Below, piece after piece: positions 1 to 9,149 of a stretch of 64,000 bases of DNA. The stretch's first letter is position 1. Every line of letters starts with the position of its first letter. A model generated the notes under the pieces. The model made no database searches. It was not told the DNA's origin and worked only from the letters and a program-made list of their open reading frames with translations. This DNA comes from Mesorhizobium sp. AR10 (lineage in GTDB: Bacteria > Pseudomonadota > Alphaproteobacteria > Rhizobiales > Rhizobiaceae), in assembly GCF_024746795.1 (NCBI RefSeq), contig NZ_CP080523.1:1-64000 (forward strand). The letters run 5' to 3'. A program made the translations under genes and the position numbers.

Positions 1-1476
1 ATGAAAGTAGCCATCGCGGGATTCCTCCTTGAATCGGTCAGTTTCCTGCCGAATCTAATGACCCTGGAGGATTTCAAGCGCAACGAGTCGCGAGGAAGCG
101 AAATGGTGGGCCGTCACCGCGGAACGGAGACGGTCCTGGGCGGCTTCATCGACATCTGTGACCGCGAAGGCACCGAGATGGTGCCGATTGTCTGGACGTC
201 AGGCGACGCGACCACGCCCGCCGCAGATGACGCGTTCGACCATTATTGCCAAGTTATTGTCGACGGGCTGAGAGCGCACGGCGGATCGCTCGACGGCGTT
301 CTCCTCGATCTTCACGGGGCATGTACAACTCCGACGCGCCACGACCCCGACGGCGACATGGTGCGCCTGGTACGCAACGCGGTCGGACCGGACGTTCCGA
401 TCATGCTCGCGCTCGACTACCACGGCAATCTTGATGCATCCACGATCTCCGATGCTACAGCCACCTTCGGCTATCACTATTCTCCCCATATCGACATGGG
501 TGACACCGGCAGGCGAGCGGCGGAATGCCTCTTCAGGACCTTGCGACGAGAGATCAATCCCGTGACGGCGATCGCCCGACCAGGTGTCATGGTTCCGAGT
601 ATTTTCAGCGCCACGACTTTGCACCCGCTTTCGAGTTTCGTCGCCCGCTCGGTCGAACTTCCCCACACCACTCCCGGATTGTTGGACATCTCGATATTTG
701 CCGGGTTCTCTTATGCAGACGTGCCGAACTGCGGATTCTCCGTCGTCGTCGTTGCCGATGGCGACCGGAGTCTTGCCGAGCGAACTGCAATTGAACTCAG
801 CGACAGCATATGCCAAGCCCGTCGTGAGCTCCACATTCCTGGACTGGTTCGAAATCTGGAGGATGGGGTGGCTTACGGGCTCGAACGGGCAAAGTCGGCC
901 AAAGCGCCGGTTGTCCTGCTCGAGCATGCCGACCGGATGAATGATTCCACTCACGTGCTGCGTGAGTTAATCCGCAGGGGAGCGAGCAACGCCGCTGTGC
1001 CTTTCCTCTGGGACCCCCAAAGCGCAGCCGCTGCATGCGAGGCCGGCGTCAGAAAAACCATTCACCTGAATCTTGGTGGCCGCTCGTCGCCAAGGTCGGG
1101 AGGGCCGATCCCCGTCGAGGCGAGGATTCTGCAGGCGGGCGAAAAGCGCTATTCAGTGACCGGTCCGATGGGTCGCGGCGCCAAAGTCGACCTTGGTCCG
1201 ACCGCGGTGCTTGACATCGGAGGCATCATCGTGAGCGTCACCACGAATCCTGCCACGGCGATCGACGAGGACCCGTTCATACAGTTTGGTATGCGGGCGC
1301 AGGACTTCGCGATCATCGTGCTTCGCTCGAAGACCCACTTCCTGGCGGTCTACGAGCCTCTGGCAGAGGAGATCGTCATCATCGACACGCCCGATTGGGG
1401 GCCAGCGGACCTCAAGACGCTGCCATACCGGCACGCCCCGACCGCCACGTCCTATCCGTTCGTCGATCATGTATGA
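1..1476 (+). CDS. M81 family metallopeptidase, MlrC (microcystinase C)-like
   Basis: The 491-residue protein has the usual length and plan of the M81/MlrC family: an N-terminal metal-binding domain and a C-terminal MlrC domain. Seen motifs are DLHGA (about residues 103-107), DYHGN (139-143) and the block around H163, D165 and GDTG, which are the likely metal-site residues. Family members are cytoplasmic hydrolases of peptide or amide bonds; the substrate here is unknown. The ATG is the first base of the window, so no upstream region or RBS can be checked. The stop overlaps the start of a peptide-type ABC ATPase gene by 8 bases, which suggests one operon for import and cleavage of a small peptide-like compound. 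Confidence 0.85.
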   Translation: MKVAIAGFLLESVSFLPNLMTLEDFKRNESRGSEMVGRHRGTETVLGGFIDICDREGTEMVPIVWTSGDATTPAADDAFDHYCQVIVDGLRAHGGSLDGVLLDLHGACTTPTRHDPDGDMVRLVRNAVGPDVPIMLALDYHGNLDASTISDATATFGYHYSPHIDMGDTGRRAAECLFRTLRREINPVTAIARPGVMVPSIFSATTLHPLSSFVARSVELPHTTPGLLDISIFAGFSYADVPNCGFSVVVVADGDRSLAERTAIELSDSICQARRELHIPGLVRNLEDGVAYGLERAKSAKAPVVLLEHADRMNDSTHVLRELIRRGASNAAVPFLWDPQSAAAACEAGVRKTIHLNLGGRSSPRSGGPIPVEARILQAGEKRYSVTGPMGRGAKVDLGPTAVLDIGGIIVSVTTNPATAIDEDPFIQFGMRAQDFAIIVLRSKTHFLAVYEPLAEEIVIIDTPDWGPADLKTLPYRHAPTATSYPFVDHV

Positions 1477-1634
1477 CAACTTGTCGCTCCTTTCCGTTCG
1501 CGACCTCTCGGTCTCGCTTGCCTTACGTCGAGGCGGGGTCATTCCCGTGCTCGATGGCGTCAGCTTCGATTTGGCCCAGGGTGAGGTTCTCGGCATCGTG
1601 GGCGAGTCGGGCTGTGGAAAGAGCCTGACTGTGA
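1469..1634 (+). pseudogene. Opp/Dpp-type ABC transporter ATP-binding protein, 5' fragment
   Basis: An ATG inside the end of the M81 gene opens a frame that reads as the start of a peptide ABC ATPase, with a Walker A motif GESGCGKS about 50 residues in. Normal ATPase sequence stops right after that motif. The frame then runs through unrelated bases to a stop near 1660. The Q-loop, signature and Walker B parts are missing, so the product cannot be functional. The 8-base overlap with the preceding gene points to former translational coupling. The rest of the transporter is not in the window. Confidence 0.8.
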
Positions 1635-1726
1635 GATCGCCTGCAATGTTGTCCCCCTGAGGGGCTTATTTCGCTTCGAATCCTAGCCCCTGTTTTCCAG
1701 TTCTGGTGATCCTTCCCGCTTTTTGA
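1635..1726. other. Unassigned 92-bp junction before IS5 copy 1
   Basis: Neither ABC ATPase nor IS5 sequence. It contains a short inverted repeat (CCCCT / AGGGG) near 1655-1668 that could be the end of another insertion element, but this is too short to classify. Confidence 0.3.
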
Positions 1727-2844
1727 GGCGTTGGTGCATGGGTCCGGACTTGAGCGGCTGTCGATCTTTGAAGCGGCAGGCTATGCCGTGGCCGCCTTGC
1801 GGCGGGCGGATTTCGGGCGTGCGCAGGCAAGCATGCGGTTGAGGACGGAGCAGCCGATGGCGACTTCGGTCTTCTGAACGGGAAGCGACCGTGCCCGCAA
1901 ACGCCGCCCGATGGTGGACTTGTATCGCCCTATGGCGGTCTCGACCAGCGAGCGTTTGCCATAACCGTTGGAGACCTGCCATTTCATCCGGCCGTCTCTG
2001 CCGATTGCGGCGATATGCTGGTCCCTTTGGCCGGCAGGTCTATCGTCGAATGGTTCGACCGCGTTGGCACGAGGCGGAATGACGATTGCGGCGGCAGCGC
2101 TATGATCGATGACTGCGTCGTAAGTCGGTTTTCCGTCATAGGCGCCGTCAGCAGTAAACTGTCCGATCGGACCGCCAATCTGGTCGAGTAGTGGCTCAAC
2201 TTGAGAGACATCGCCAGCGTCCTGATCAGTCAGGGTATGGGCAATGATCTCGCCGCTGTCGGCATCCAGTGCCAGATGCAGCTTGCGCCAACTGCGACGG
2301 GATCTGGCGCCGTGCTTCTCCTCCAGCCACTGACCCGCGCCGTAGACCTGCAGGCCGGTGCTGTCGACAAGAACATGCACTGGTCCCTCCGGCGGAACCT
2401 GGCGATCATGCCGTTTGTTGGGCGATTGCCATGTCCGCGCCCGACGGCTCAGGGTAGTATGATCGGGGACAGCGAGCGCCAGCCCCATCAGTTGCAGCAC
2501 CGATCCCAGCAAGCCTTCTGCCTGGCGCAGCCGCAGGCCAAACACAAGGCCCAGCGTCAAGGTGGTCTCGATCGCCAGATCAGAATAGCGGTGCTGGCCG
2601 CCACGTGTCTTGCGTCTTGGCGCTTGCCACCCGGACAGGGCTTCCGGCGTCCCCCACAGGGTCAAACTGCCGCGATGACGAAGTCCTGCCTCATATTCTG
2701 GCCAGTTCGTCACCCTGAACTTCATCTTCTCAATACGATGGCGGCGGCTGGTATTGTGTTTGAAAGGCATGGCTACGCTACAAAGGCTATTGCGGTGACC
2801 GCTTGCCTAAACCCACACCAATAAAAGATCCGTGCACCAACGCC
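1727..2844 (-). mobile_element. IS5-family insertion sequence (IS903-like), copy 1
   Basis: The 1118-bp element is bounded by imperfect inverted repeats that begin GGCGTTGGTGCA at both ends. The same length and ends recur at 29891-31008 in the opposite orientation. It carries one transposase gene. Flanks share only GA on each side and no 9-bp target duplication is visible, so the flanks have probably rearranged since insertion. Confidence 0.85.
1781..2770 (-). CDS. IS5-family transposase, copy 1
   Basis: This 329-residue DDE transposase has the N-terminal NW-x-EY...RGSLTLW block typical of the IS903 group of IS5. The catalytic D sits in VDSTGLQVYG, the second D in TADGAYDG, and the E in the LVETAIGRYK block. 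It fills most of the element, ending 54 bp from one terminus and starting 74 bp from the other. It differs from the copy at 29965-30954 by only a few residues (for example GTPEALSGW against VTPEALSRW), so both look intact. Confidence 0.9.
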   Translation of the reverse strand: MPFKHNTSRRHRIEKMKFRVTNWPEYEAGLRHRGSLTLWGTPEALSGWQAPRRKTRGGQHRYSDLAIETTLTLGLVFGLRLRQAEGLLGSVLQLMGLALAVPDHTTLSRRARTWQSPNKRHDRQVPPEGPVHVLVDSTGLQVYGAGQWLEEKHGARSRRSWRKLHLALDADSGEIIAHTLTDQDAGDVSQVEPLLDQIGGPIGQFTADGAYDGKPTYDAVIDHSAAAAIVIPPRANAVEPFDDRPAGQRDQHIAAIGRDGRMKWQVSNGYGKRSLVETAIGRYKSTIGRRLRARSLPVQKTEVAIGCSVLNRMLACARPKSARRKAATA

Positions 2845-3197
2845 GAGGAGATCGCAAAACTCAAACATCAGGCTCGGCGATATGCGGCGCTGGAGGCGGG
2901 ACAATGCCGGGGAGCCCTCGTCACCACTATGAGCCTCGACGCTCGCCACCTAGACAGAGGCAGCCCCAAACGAACCAGGTCATGCGGCCCGACCCGCGGA
3001 TGAGAGATTGTTGACCGACGTTCAAGTCCCGCCTCTTGCACCTCATATCCGCCGTACAAGTGCCTCGACCGCCGATCGGATCGGCGGGCCGCAGCTTATG
3101 TCAAAGGCCATTGTCAGCAATCATGAGAGTGGATTGATCGAGACAAAAGAGTCCGGTGTTGGAGTCCCATCGGTGTTCGCATGTGCGACGATCGGGC
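2845..3197. other. Unassigned 353-bp stretch between IS5 and an IS630 remnant
   Basis: No recognisable gene, RNA or repeat. Short frames on both strands lack a convincing RBS and protein-like composition. Probably debris between mobile elements. Confidence 0.4.
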
Positions 3198-3405
3198 ATG
3201 CGCACCGGTATTACATTTGACGTCACTGCCGCCGACAGGTTCCGGCCCGAAGCCATCGTGGCAAAGCACGGTTCGCCGCAGAACCATGCGGGGCGGGCGA
3301 AGATCATTCTGATGAGCGATGACGGCTTGGAAACTGTGGCCATTGTGGAGGCTACCGGCAAATCGAAGACCTGCGTGTGGCGATGGCAGGAGCGTCTGGC
3401 TGGGT
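3198..3405 (+). pseudogene. IS630-family transposase, N-terminal fragment
   Basis: The reading MRTGITFDVTAADR... through SPQNHAGRAKIIL to the helix-turn-helix block GKSKTCVWRWQER is the N-terminal DNA-binding part of an IS630-family transposase. Homology stops after about 68 residues, where the sequence runs into a 115-bp repeat. The whole DDE domain is missing. Confidence 0.75.
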
Positions 3406-3427
3406 GCGGTCCAGCGCCGCTCGGCAG

Positions 3428-3542
3428 TTGTAACAAAACGTACAGTTAAATTTACAGATACTTTGCACCCGCCAATCCCCGACGATGCTACGTTCACGCG
3501 GCTGAGTAGGCACGGCTGAAAAAACTGATGCCGATTTGCGCT
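3428..3542 (+). repeat. 115-bp leader repeat, copy 1 (upstream of M24 gene)
   Basis: This segment is about 90 percent identical to 31037-31153, which lies just ahead of an ATP-grasp gene. In both places it ends tens of bases before an ATG (45 bp here, 33 bp there) and the sequence diverges on both sides. The shared core includes TTTACAGATACTTTGCA and GACGATGCTACGTTCACGC. A duplicated promoter or leader is the simplest reading. It could also be the edge of an undescribed element. Confidence 0.6.
3429..3444 (+). promoter_or_regulatory. Possible NifA upstream site (TGT-N10-ACA)
   Basis: TGT-AACAAAACGT-ACA matches the NifA consensus exactly. The other copy of the repeat (31038-31053) has TGC instead of TGT. 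No good GG-N10-GC sigma54 element was found downstream, so this may be chance. Confidence 0.3.
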
Positions 3543-3586
3543 ACCACCGCCCGGCAACGCGATCCCTAGCCATCGAGGATGTTTCC

Positions 3587-4723
3587 ATGACCCAGCTTCC
3601 CCTTTCCTCCCCGCCCTTTCCCGTTGAAGAATACCGCTCGCGCCTCACGGCATTGCGCGTAGTCATGGCCGAGCGGCAAGTGGACCTCCTTATCGTCGAC
3701 CAGCTCGAACACCTTCAATATTTCGGCGGTTACTGTTGCACAGGGGCCACGTATCACGCCTTGCTTATCACCCTTGATGGGGAGCCTCTTGCTGTGATCC
3801 GTGCGCTCGACGTTCCGGTCTTCAGCGAAATGAGCTGGCTCACCGATTGCTTGGCAATTGGTGATAGCGATAATCCTATCAAGGTCGTCGCTGAGACGAT
3901 CGTAGCCCGAGGACACGGAGCTTCGGCTATAGGCGTCGAGCGCGACAGCCACTTTCTCACCGTGAACCGGGCACTGGAGCTTCAAACCTTGCTACCGGAT
4001 GCCTCGATAGTCGATTTCTCCGGTATCATGTGGGAAATGCGGCAGGTCAAATCGCCGCTTGAAATCGCCTATCTGGAAGTAGCCGCCGAGATATGTGACC
4101 GCGCGACGGCCGTGGGTTTCGACGCGGCTCGAGCCGGTGTCAATGAGCGCGAGGTCTTCGCAGCCATGACTGCTGAAGCGTTACGCCTTGGTGCGGACAA
4201 TGGATACCTCGGCGTTCTGGTGTCGGGCCCTCGCTCGGCAGCCCTGCACGGGGAGTTAGGCCACCGCACACTTGCCGAGGGGGATATCCTGCATGTCGAA
4301 ATGGTCCCGAAGTTTCGCGGCTACGGGTCGCGGATGATGCGCCCGAAATCGATCGGTGAGCCAACCAATGAACAAATGCAGATCGCAGAAACGATGATCC
4401 GAATCCAAGACGAGCAGTTTCGCGCCATGAAGCCCGGTGCGGAGTCGAAGAAAGTTGACCATATCCTGCGAGAGGGCATACTGGCGGCCGGATTGCGCGA
4501 CAGCTACACAAACGTCACCGGCTATACGCTCGGCCTCCTCTCAGGCCCGCGCGGCTCTGATTTCACCCGTGTTTTCCTCGCCGACAGCGATTGGCAGTTG
4601 CAGAAAAACCAAGTATTCCACATGTATACGTGGGCCGGTGGCATGGCATTTAGCGAAACCATCGTCGTCACACCGGAGGGCGGAAAGCGCCTGACTAAAA
4701 TGGAACGCAAACTTTGCCACTGA
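3587..4723 (+). CDS. M24 (creatinase/prolidase fold) hydrolase, paralogue 1
   Basis: This is a 378-residue pita-bread-fold protein with an N-terminal creatinase-N domain (about 1-135) and a C-terminal M24 domain. It resembles the uncharacterised Y4tL/Y4tM hydrolases of rhizobial symbiotic plasmids. The usual dimetal ligands are mostly gone: the position of the second Asp is Arg in GYGSRMMR, and the GHGIG His is replaced in TGYTLG. The His in ALHGELGHR remains. This points to a metal-free creatinase-like C-N hydrolase rather than an aminopeptidase. The start at 3587 has GAGGA 8 bases upstream; a longer frame from 3536 has no RBS. Two paralogues lie at 35289 and 51808. Confidence 0.8.
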   Translation: MTQLPLSSPPFPVEEYRSRLTALRVVMAERQVDLLIVDQLEHLQYFGGYCCTGATYHALLITLDGEPLAVIRALDVPVFSEMSWLTDCLAIGDSDNPIKVVAETIVARGHGASAIGVERDSHFLTVNRALELQTLLPDASIVDFSGIMWEMRQVKSPLEIAYLEVAAEICDRATAVGFDAARAGVNEREVFAAMTAEALRLGADNGYLGVLVSGPRSAALHGELGHRTLAEGDILHVEMVPKFRGYGSRMMRPKSIGEPTNEQMQIAETMIRIQDEQFRAMKPGAESKKVDHILREGILAAGLRDSYTNVTGYTLGLLSGPRGSDFTRVFLADSDWQLQKNQVFHMYTWAGGMAFSETIVVTPEGGKRLTKMERKLCH

Positions 4724-4830
4724 GGTCCGTCCAACGCAAAGGTTGAGCTATGACGGATTTGGATGACGGGGTTGATCAAGCGGCGCTTTGCGGTTCATTT
4801 AGTGTCTGAATCATAATGACCGCGTTGGTT

Positions 4831-5073
4831 TCAAGGCCTTGCGTGCCTTCGGGTGAGCATTCGGATGTTTGCGATGAAGATCCAAGCTTCGGCGGAAGCG
4901 ATGGTGCGCTCGAAGTCCTTTGCCAGCCTTCGGCATCGCCCGAGCCACGCGAAGGTTCGCTCCACGACCCAACGGCGCGGCAAGACCTCGAAGCCTTTGG
5001 CCTTGTCCGTGCGCTTGACGATTTCCAGTGTGAACTTTCCGACCTTTTGGGGCCGGAACAAGAGCTGTTCAGA
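4831..5073 (-). pseudogene. IS5/IS427-type transposase OrfB, C-terminal fragment
   Basis: The reverse strand encodes [19 protein letters not shown]...[15 protein letters not shown], the conserved end of IS427-group transposases including the glutamate of the DDE triad. The 5' part is missing and the homology stops at the IS6 terminus at 5074, so the IS6 element truncated it. Confidence 0.8.
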
Positions 5074-5126
5074 AGGCGTTGTCACGTTGTTTGAAATGTG
5101 GCCGCGTGAGGCCGACACCGCGCTTT

Positions 5127-5587
5127 TCAGGCAGGCCGTGCACTCACGGCCTGCCACGCGGCCATTGCCTGGCGTCGATGGGTTCGAATTTGTGCTGCGG
5201 AGCGGTTGGTCTGGGATGGGACGAAGAGATTTCGGACGGCGGAGAAGATCGACACGAAATGCTGCAATGAGCCGACCGACCGGAAACCCTGTCGCGTTCG
5301 TTCCCGTTTTCGGAACGGCAGGTGAGAATTCTCCGCCCGGTTGTTCAAGCCTTTATGCGAGCGGTGTTCCACGTTCGGCATGAGCTGGCGTTGGGCCGCC
5401 CCGTAGGAGCGCAATTTGTCGGTGATCATACGCTTTGGCGGCAGACCCTGCTTCTTCAGAAGTCGCGTCAGCAGGCGCTTGGCGGCCTTGCTGTTGCGAC
5501 GCGTCTGGACAATCTCGTCGAGCACATATCCGTCCTGATCAACCGCTCTCCACAACCAGCATTTCTGACCGTTGATGCGCACCGCGA
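5127..5587 (-). pseudogene. IS6-family transposase, 3' exon (after intron)
   Basis: Downstream of the intron the frame reads VRINGQKCWLWRAVDQDG...RMITDKLRSYGAA...[16 protein letters not shown], the second half of an IS6 DDE transposase up to a normal C-terminus. Joined to the 5' exon at 7468-7708 it restores WHLDE-V-AVRING without a frameshift. A spliced transcript could therefore give a full transposase. Without splicing it is inactive. Confidence 0.8.
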
Positions 5588-5627
5588 GTCGAGTGGCCCG
5601 GGGGAATTTCACCCCCAGGCTCTCACA

Positions 5628-5661
5628 GATCCGGACGTGAGCGTCTCCACTCATCCGGCTC
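5628..5661 (-). ncRNA. Group II intron domain V, copy 1
   Basis: This 34-nt hairpin reads GAGCCGGATGAGTGG...CACGTCCGGATC on the minus strand, the standard domain V size and stem pattern. It starts directly after the stop codon of the intron protein. Confidence 0.85.
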
Positions 5662-6927
5662 CTACCGTCCAGCCGTTGCCCGATACAGCAATCGCCAATG
5701 TGCAAACAGCGCTGGCTCCCGACGCCTTACGTCCTGGACCCAGTACCGCGCACGCCGACGATGGCGTCTCAGGCGTCGATATTTCGACATGGCCCAGCGT
5801 GCCAGGCGCAGATCGAGGTGCATCAATGCTCGGGAAAGTGCCGATTTGTGGTAACGACCATAGTAGTTCATCCAACCACGAAGGATCGGATTGAACATCT
5901 TGGCCAGATCATTGATGCGCTTGTCGATACGGCGGTCAAGCTGCCAGTCCCGCATTGTCTGACGGATGGCTTTCGCGGCTCGGTTGCTGATACCCGGACT
6001 GAAATTGACGAAGGTCTTGCCCCATCGGTTCATTGCCAGTCTCGGTCGAAAGGTGTAGCCGAGAAAGTCGAACTTCTGATTGGGGCAATGCCCCCGCCGA
6101 ACGTTATCCTTGCAATACACGATCTGTGTCTTGTTTGGATGTAACTTCAGTCCGCATTCAGCAAACCGTTGCTCAAGATCCGTTTGCAACTTTTGGGCCT
6201 GACGCTCGCTGCTGCAATGACAAACGGCATCATCGGCAAAGCGTTCAAACGGAATCTCAGGACGGTGTTTGGCCATCCACCGATCGAACGCATAGTGCAA
6301 AAAGAGGTTCGCCAGCAAGGGTGAGATAACTGACCCCTGCGGAGTTCCCCTCTCCCGAGGTTCCAAAGTGCCGTTCTCCAGTTGCACGGGAGCCGTCAGC
6401 CACCGTTCAATGTACAACAACACCCACGTGCAGTCGGTGTGCTTTCGCACCGCCCGTAGCAACAGGTCGTGTGGAATGGTGTCGAAGAAGGCCTGAATGT
6501 CGAGATCGAGAACCCAGTCATGGCGCCAGCATCTCTGCCTTGCCATACCCACTGCCTCGAGTGCCGACTTGCCGGGCCTATACCCATAGGAATCGGGATG
6601 GAAATGTCTTTCCAGTTCCGGTTCCAGGTATGCCTTCACCACCCCTTGCGCAATCCGGTCTGAGACCGTGGGAATGCCCAACGGCCTTGTACCACCTTGC
6701 CGCTTTTTGATCGCGACCCGTTTGACTGGCGGCGGAAAGTAGCTGCCAGATGACAATCGGTTCCAGAGCTTGAACAGGTTGTTCTTCACATCCCGCTCAA
6801 AATCCTCGATCGACTGATCATCGACCCCGGCTGCACCCCGGTTCGCCTTTACCCGTTGATAAGCCTCCCAAACAGCCCGTTTAGGAATATCGAACGGCTT
6901 TGCTTTACCCAAAGGCTCCTCCCGCAT
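5662..6927 (-). CDS. ltrA: Group II intron reverse transcriptase/maturase, copy 1
   Basis: The 421-residue protein has the RT fingers-palm with D143 in LDIQAFFD, PQGSVISPLLAN at 196-207 and the catalytic FADD at 230-233. A maturase (X) domain follows, with a C-terminal RGWMNYYGRYH block. No HNH endonuclease domain is present, so mobility would rely on single-stranded or replication-fork targets, as in RmInt1. It would bind its own intron RNA, assist splicing and copy it into DNA. It appears identical to the protein at 61776-63041. Confidence 0.92.
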   Translation of the reverse strand: MREEPLGKAKPFDIPKRAVWEAYQRVKANRGAAGVDDQSIEDFERDVKNNLFKLWNRLSSGSYFPPPVKRVAIKKRQGGTRPLGIPTVSDRIAQGVVKAYLEPELERHFHPDSYGYRPGKSALEAVGMARQRCWRHDWVLDLDIQAFFDTIPHDLLLRAVRKHTDCTWVLLYIERWLTAPVQLENGTLEPRERGTPQGSVISPLLANLFLHYAFDRWMAKHRPEIPFERFADDAVCHCSSERQAQKLQTDLEQRFAECGLKLHPNKTQIVYCKDNVRRGHCPNQKFDFLGYTFRPRLAMNRWGKTFVNFSPGISNRAAKAIRQTMRDWQLDRRIDKRINDLAKMFNPILRGWMNYYGRYHKSALSRALMHLDLRLARWAMSKYRRLRRHRRRARYWVQDVRRREPALFAHWRLLYRATAGR

Positions 6928-7467
6928 GACGGTTGACCTTTCGATAAAGCTGGACAGTGTTGCGCCTTCGCTCCAACGCCATTACAGCACCTTCTTCACT
7001 ACTACACGCAACTCCGTCCCTGTGCCCCGCATCGGTACTCGGATCCTCATGGTGCTTCCACTTGGATGTCTCCCTTCGCATCGGGGCGACAGGTTCCCAC
7101 GTTCCACACAAGAGCCTGAAGCAAGGTCACGCCGCCTTCATGCCGGACGCCATCTGGGCAGTAGACAGGTATCTCCCAGACTTCTCCCGGGTTAACGAAG
7201 CCCACCCGGTTTTGACGCCATCTATGCACTTTTCGACACGTCGTCAGCGGTTCGCTCACGCTCGTCTCCTTGCATCTTACCTGACCGGATCAAGTCCGGC
7301 CTTTTCCTCAACGCTCACCACCATCGCTCTTTACGACAGCAGCTTGAGGTGGTTTGAAACCCGCTCCTGCAAGCCGGCTTCGAGGGGCCAGCCCTCATCT
7401 CCTGTGCAGCATGGCTGCTTGGGAAGTGCCTAAATCATAGCTCCTCCTTCGCGCCTTCGTGGCGCAC

Positions 7468-7708
7468 CTTCATCCAGATGCCAGACATCATCTTTCATCG
7501 GCGACTTGCGGCGTATGCGGCGCGCATAATCAGGGCCGTGCTTTCGGCACCATCGGCGGGTCTCGTAGGAAACGACGATCCCGCGATCGAGCAGCATTTC
7601 CTCGACATCGCGCAGGCTCAGATTGAAGCGGAAGTAGAGCCAGACAGCACGGGCCACGATTTCGATCGGATAGCGGTGGTTCTTGTAGGTCGGTGCACTC
7701 ACGGTCAT
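7468..7708 (-). pseudogene. IS6-family transposase, 5' exon (before intron)
   Basis: The frame starts MTVSAPTYKNHRYP and has the zinc/HTH region and the first catalytic Asp region. It ends in DDVWHLDE, where the intron enters after the first base of the next Val codon. The same N-terminus occurs intron-free as a fragment at 10653-10780. Confidence 0.8.
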
Positions 7709-7759
7709 GGGCGCGCTGCTACCTCAATTTCCTTACCCCTCAATCAATGTGACAGCACC

Positions 7760-8000
7760 CCTTTCCGGCGGGTTTCGCTTTAGTCATCGTATTTCCTCCA
7801 TGCGGTTCCACCATGCACCGGGTCAAGTCGGGATTGTCAATAACAAGTGGGACATTTCTCGGCATAATGTACTCACCTTTACCAATATTTTTGGGGAATG
7901 CGAAAAACTTTGCTTGACTTGTTAGTCAGAAATTGTCTACGAATTACCGGCAGAAAGTCGACTTTTTGTAGTTGCAACTCGTATGGAGGAACGTGTAGTG
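7760..8000 (+). repeat. MarR/hydantoinase control region, copy R1 (partial)
   Basis: This matches 10412-10653 and 54854-55094 with scattered differences. It holds the first ten or so codons of the marR gene on the minus strand (start codon at 7787), the divergent promoter region and the GGAGGAA ribosome site with its GTG start near 7998. Here the start is joined to a permease remnant instead of the hydantoinase. It is more diverged than the other two: the central palindrome is degraded. Confidence 0.75.
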
Positions 8001-8004
8001 CCTA

Positions 8005-8265
8005 ATGCGCAGCTTTATTACAATGGCCATTCTGACGCCGATCACCATCCCCGTCATCGTTGTCGGCGTGGCGACCTACTTCGGCTTGGCGAAGCTCAGC
8101 TTGATAGGTACCGAGACCGGAATCTATTGGCGCACACGATTGGAGCAATCAGCTGCTGGTGAATTTCGACAAACGACTCGTCCAGGCTGCTAAAAGCATG
8201 AAGGCGACGCCGTTTAAGGCTTTCATCAGAGTGAATCTGCCGCCTCGACAGCTCTCGCTGAGGTG
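8005..8265 (+). pseudogene. ABC transporter permease fragment (spermidine/putrescine type)
   Basis: One frame gives SFITMAILTPITIPVIVVGVATYFGLAKLSLIGTETG, a PotC-like membrane segment. Shifting frame continues as LAHTIGAIS and then LVNFDKRLVQAAKSMKATPFKAFIRVNLPP, the conserved EAA cytoplasmic loop of binding-protein-dependent permeases. At least one frameshift and both ends are missing. Confidence 0.7.
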
Positions 8266-8287
8266 ACGGCCCTTAACTGACGAACGA

Positions 8288-9085
8288 ATGGTGCGTCATG
8301 GTGGCGCCTCAATTGAAACAAATCAAACCAATGGGCTTCAAATGTTGCAGAGCCAGGGAACGCAGGCCGGCCAGGTCTTGGGTATTCTAGAGCTAGAGCC
8401 AGAACCTACCGTTCCCCCCACACCCGGAACTCTGCAAGATTCGGCCACGTTCAGTTTCCCCATCATAGCGGAAACTGTTTCAGGAGCCTGGGTGAATGTT
8501 GTCGTTCCTGGTGATCCAGCGCTCGAATCGGCTTACGTGGCAGCCGCACGGCGTCTAGTGGAACGCGGCGCTGTCGCGATAACCGCCGATTGCGGCTTTT
8601 CCATCCGACATCAGGCCGCCGTTGCTGCTGCAGTTAGCGTCCCAGTAGCACTGTCAGCTCTGATGTTAGTCCCGGTCATTCTACGCCAACTACCGGCAAC
8701 GGCGAAGCTCGCGATTCTAACCTTCGATGCTGCGTGTTGTGGAAGAGAGCTACTGGACCTTGACGATCCGTCTGAGCAGGCACGGGTTGTGATTGGCGGC
8801 GTTGAGAATGGGCAAGCCTGGTTGAATGAGATGGCGCGACCACCGTTGCCAACAAGTACCGCCGTCCTGCAGAAGGACGTTTGCACCCGAATTCAAGAAC
8901 TACGAGAGACGCACCCAGAGATCGGCGCAATATTGCTTGAGTGCACGATGTTCCCTCGCGTTGCGGAATCGATCCGTCGTTTCACAACTCTCCCCGTGTA
9001 CGACATTACGACCCTCTGTCGGATGGTAATGGAGTCGGTGAGCACTCATTCGTCAGAAGCGTCAATTATTGCTGATGGGGTCTGA
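8288..9085 (+). CDS. Aspartate/glutamate racemase-family protein
   Basis: This 265-residue protein has the two half-sites typical of the Asp/Glu/hydantoin racemase superfamily: the Cys in ADCGF (about residue 103) and the Cys in LLECTMFP (about 220). A PPTPGTLQD block in the N-terminal part is typical of an uncharacterised subgroup. Such enzymes interconvert amino-acid or hydantoin stereoisomers without cofactor. It stands next to a copy of a hydantoinase control region, which fits that use, but the substrate is inferred. The start is uncertain: ATG at 8288 or 8342, neither with a good RBS. No frameshift is seen. Confidence 0.7.
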   Translation: MVRHGGASIETNQTNGLQMLQSQGTQAGQVLGILELEPEPTVPPTPGTLQDSATFSFPIIAETVSGAWVNVVVPGDPALESAYVAAARRLVERGAVAITADCGFSIRHQAAVAAAVSVPVALSALMLVPVILRQLPATAKLAILTFDAACCGRELLDLDDPSEQARVVIGGVENGQAWLNEMARPPLPTSTAVLQKDVCTRIQELRETHPEIGAILLECTMFPRVAESIRRFTTLPVYDITTLCRMVMESVSTHSSEASIIADGV

Positions 9086-9149
9086 AGGACCCGCTATCCC
9101 GCCACTCGCGGAAATATTCGCAATATGAGGAGGATTTGTTTATGTCTAT

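Larger units (their letters stand above)
5588..7467 (-). mobile_element. Group II intron, copy 1, inserted in the IS6 transposase
   Basis: On the minus strand the intron starts GTGCGCC (fits the GUGYG rule) and ends CCACTCGAC after domains V and VI. Exact boundaries come from comparison with 61702-63581: the two introns look identical while their exons are different IS6 genes. Removing it restores the IS6 reading frame. The size (1880 bp) and a 421-residue protein without an endonuclease domain resemble RmInt1-type introns. Confidence 0.9.
5074..7759 (-). mobile_element. IS6-family element, copy 1, carrying a group II intron
   Basis: The termini share the pattern GG-Y-G-Y-TGTCAC-R-TTG (GGCGTTGTCACG at 5074; the reverse complement of GTGACAGCACC at 7759). 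It contains one transposase gene split by a 1880-bp intron. No 8-bp target duplication is visible. One flank is an IS427 remnant and the other a duplicated regulatory region, so the element sits at a recombination junction. Confidence 0.75.

Noticed and set aside
2201..2824. 207-codon plus-strand frame across IS5 copy 1 (also 29911-30534)
   Set aside because: Antisense to the IS5 transposase; recurs only because the IS is repeated.
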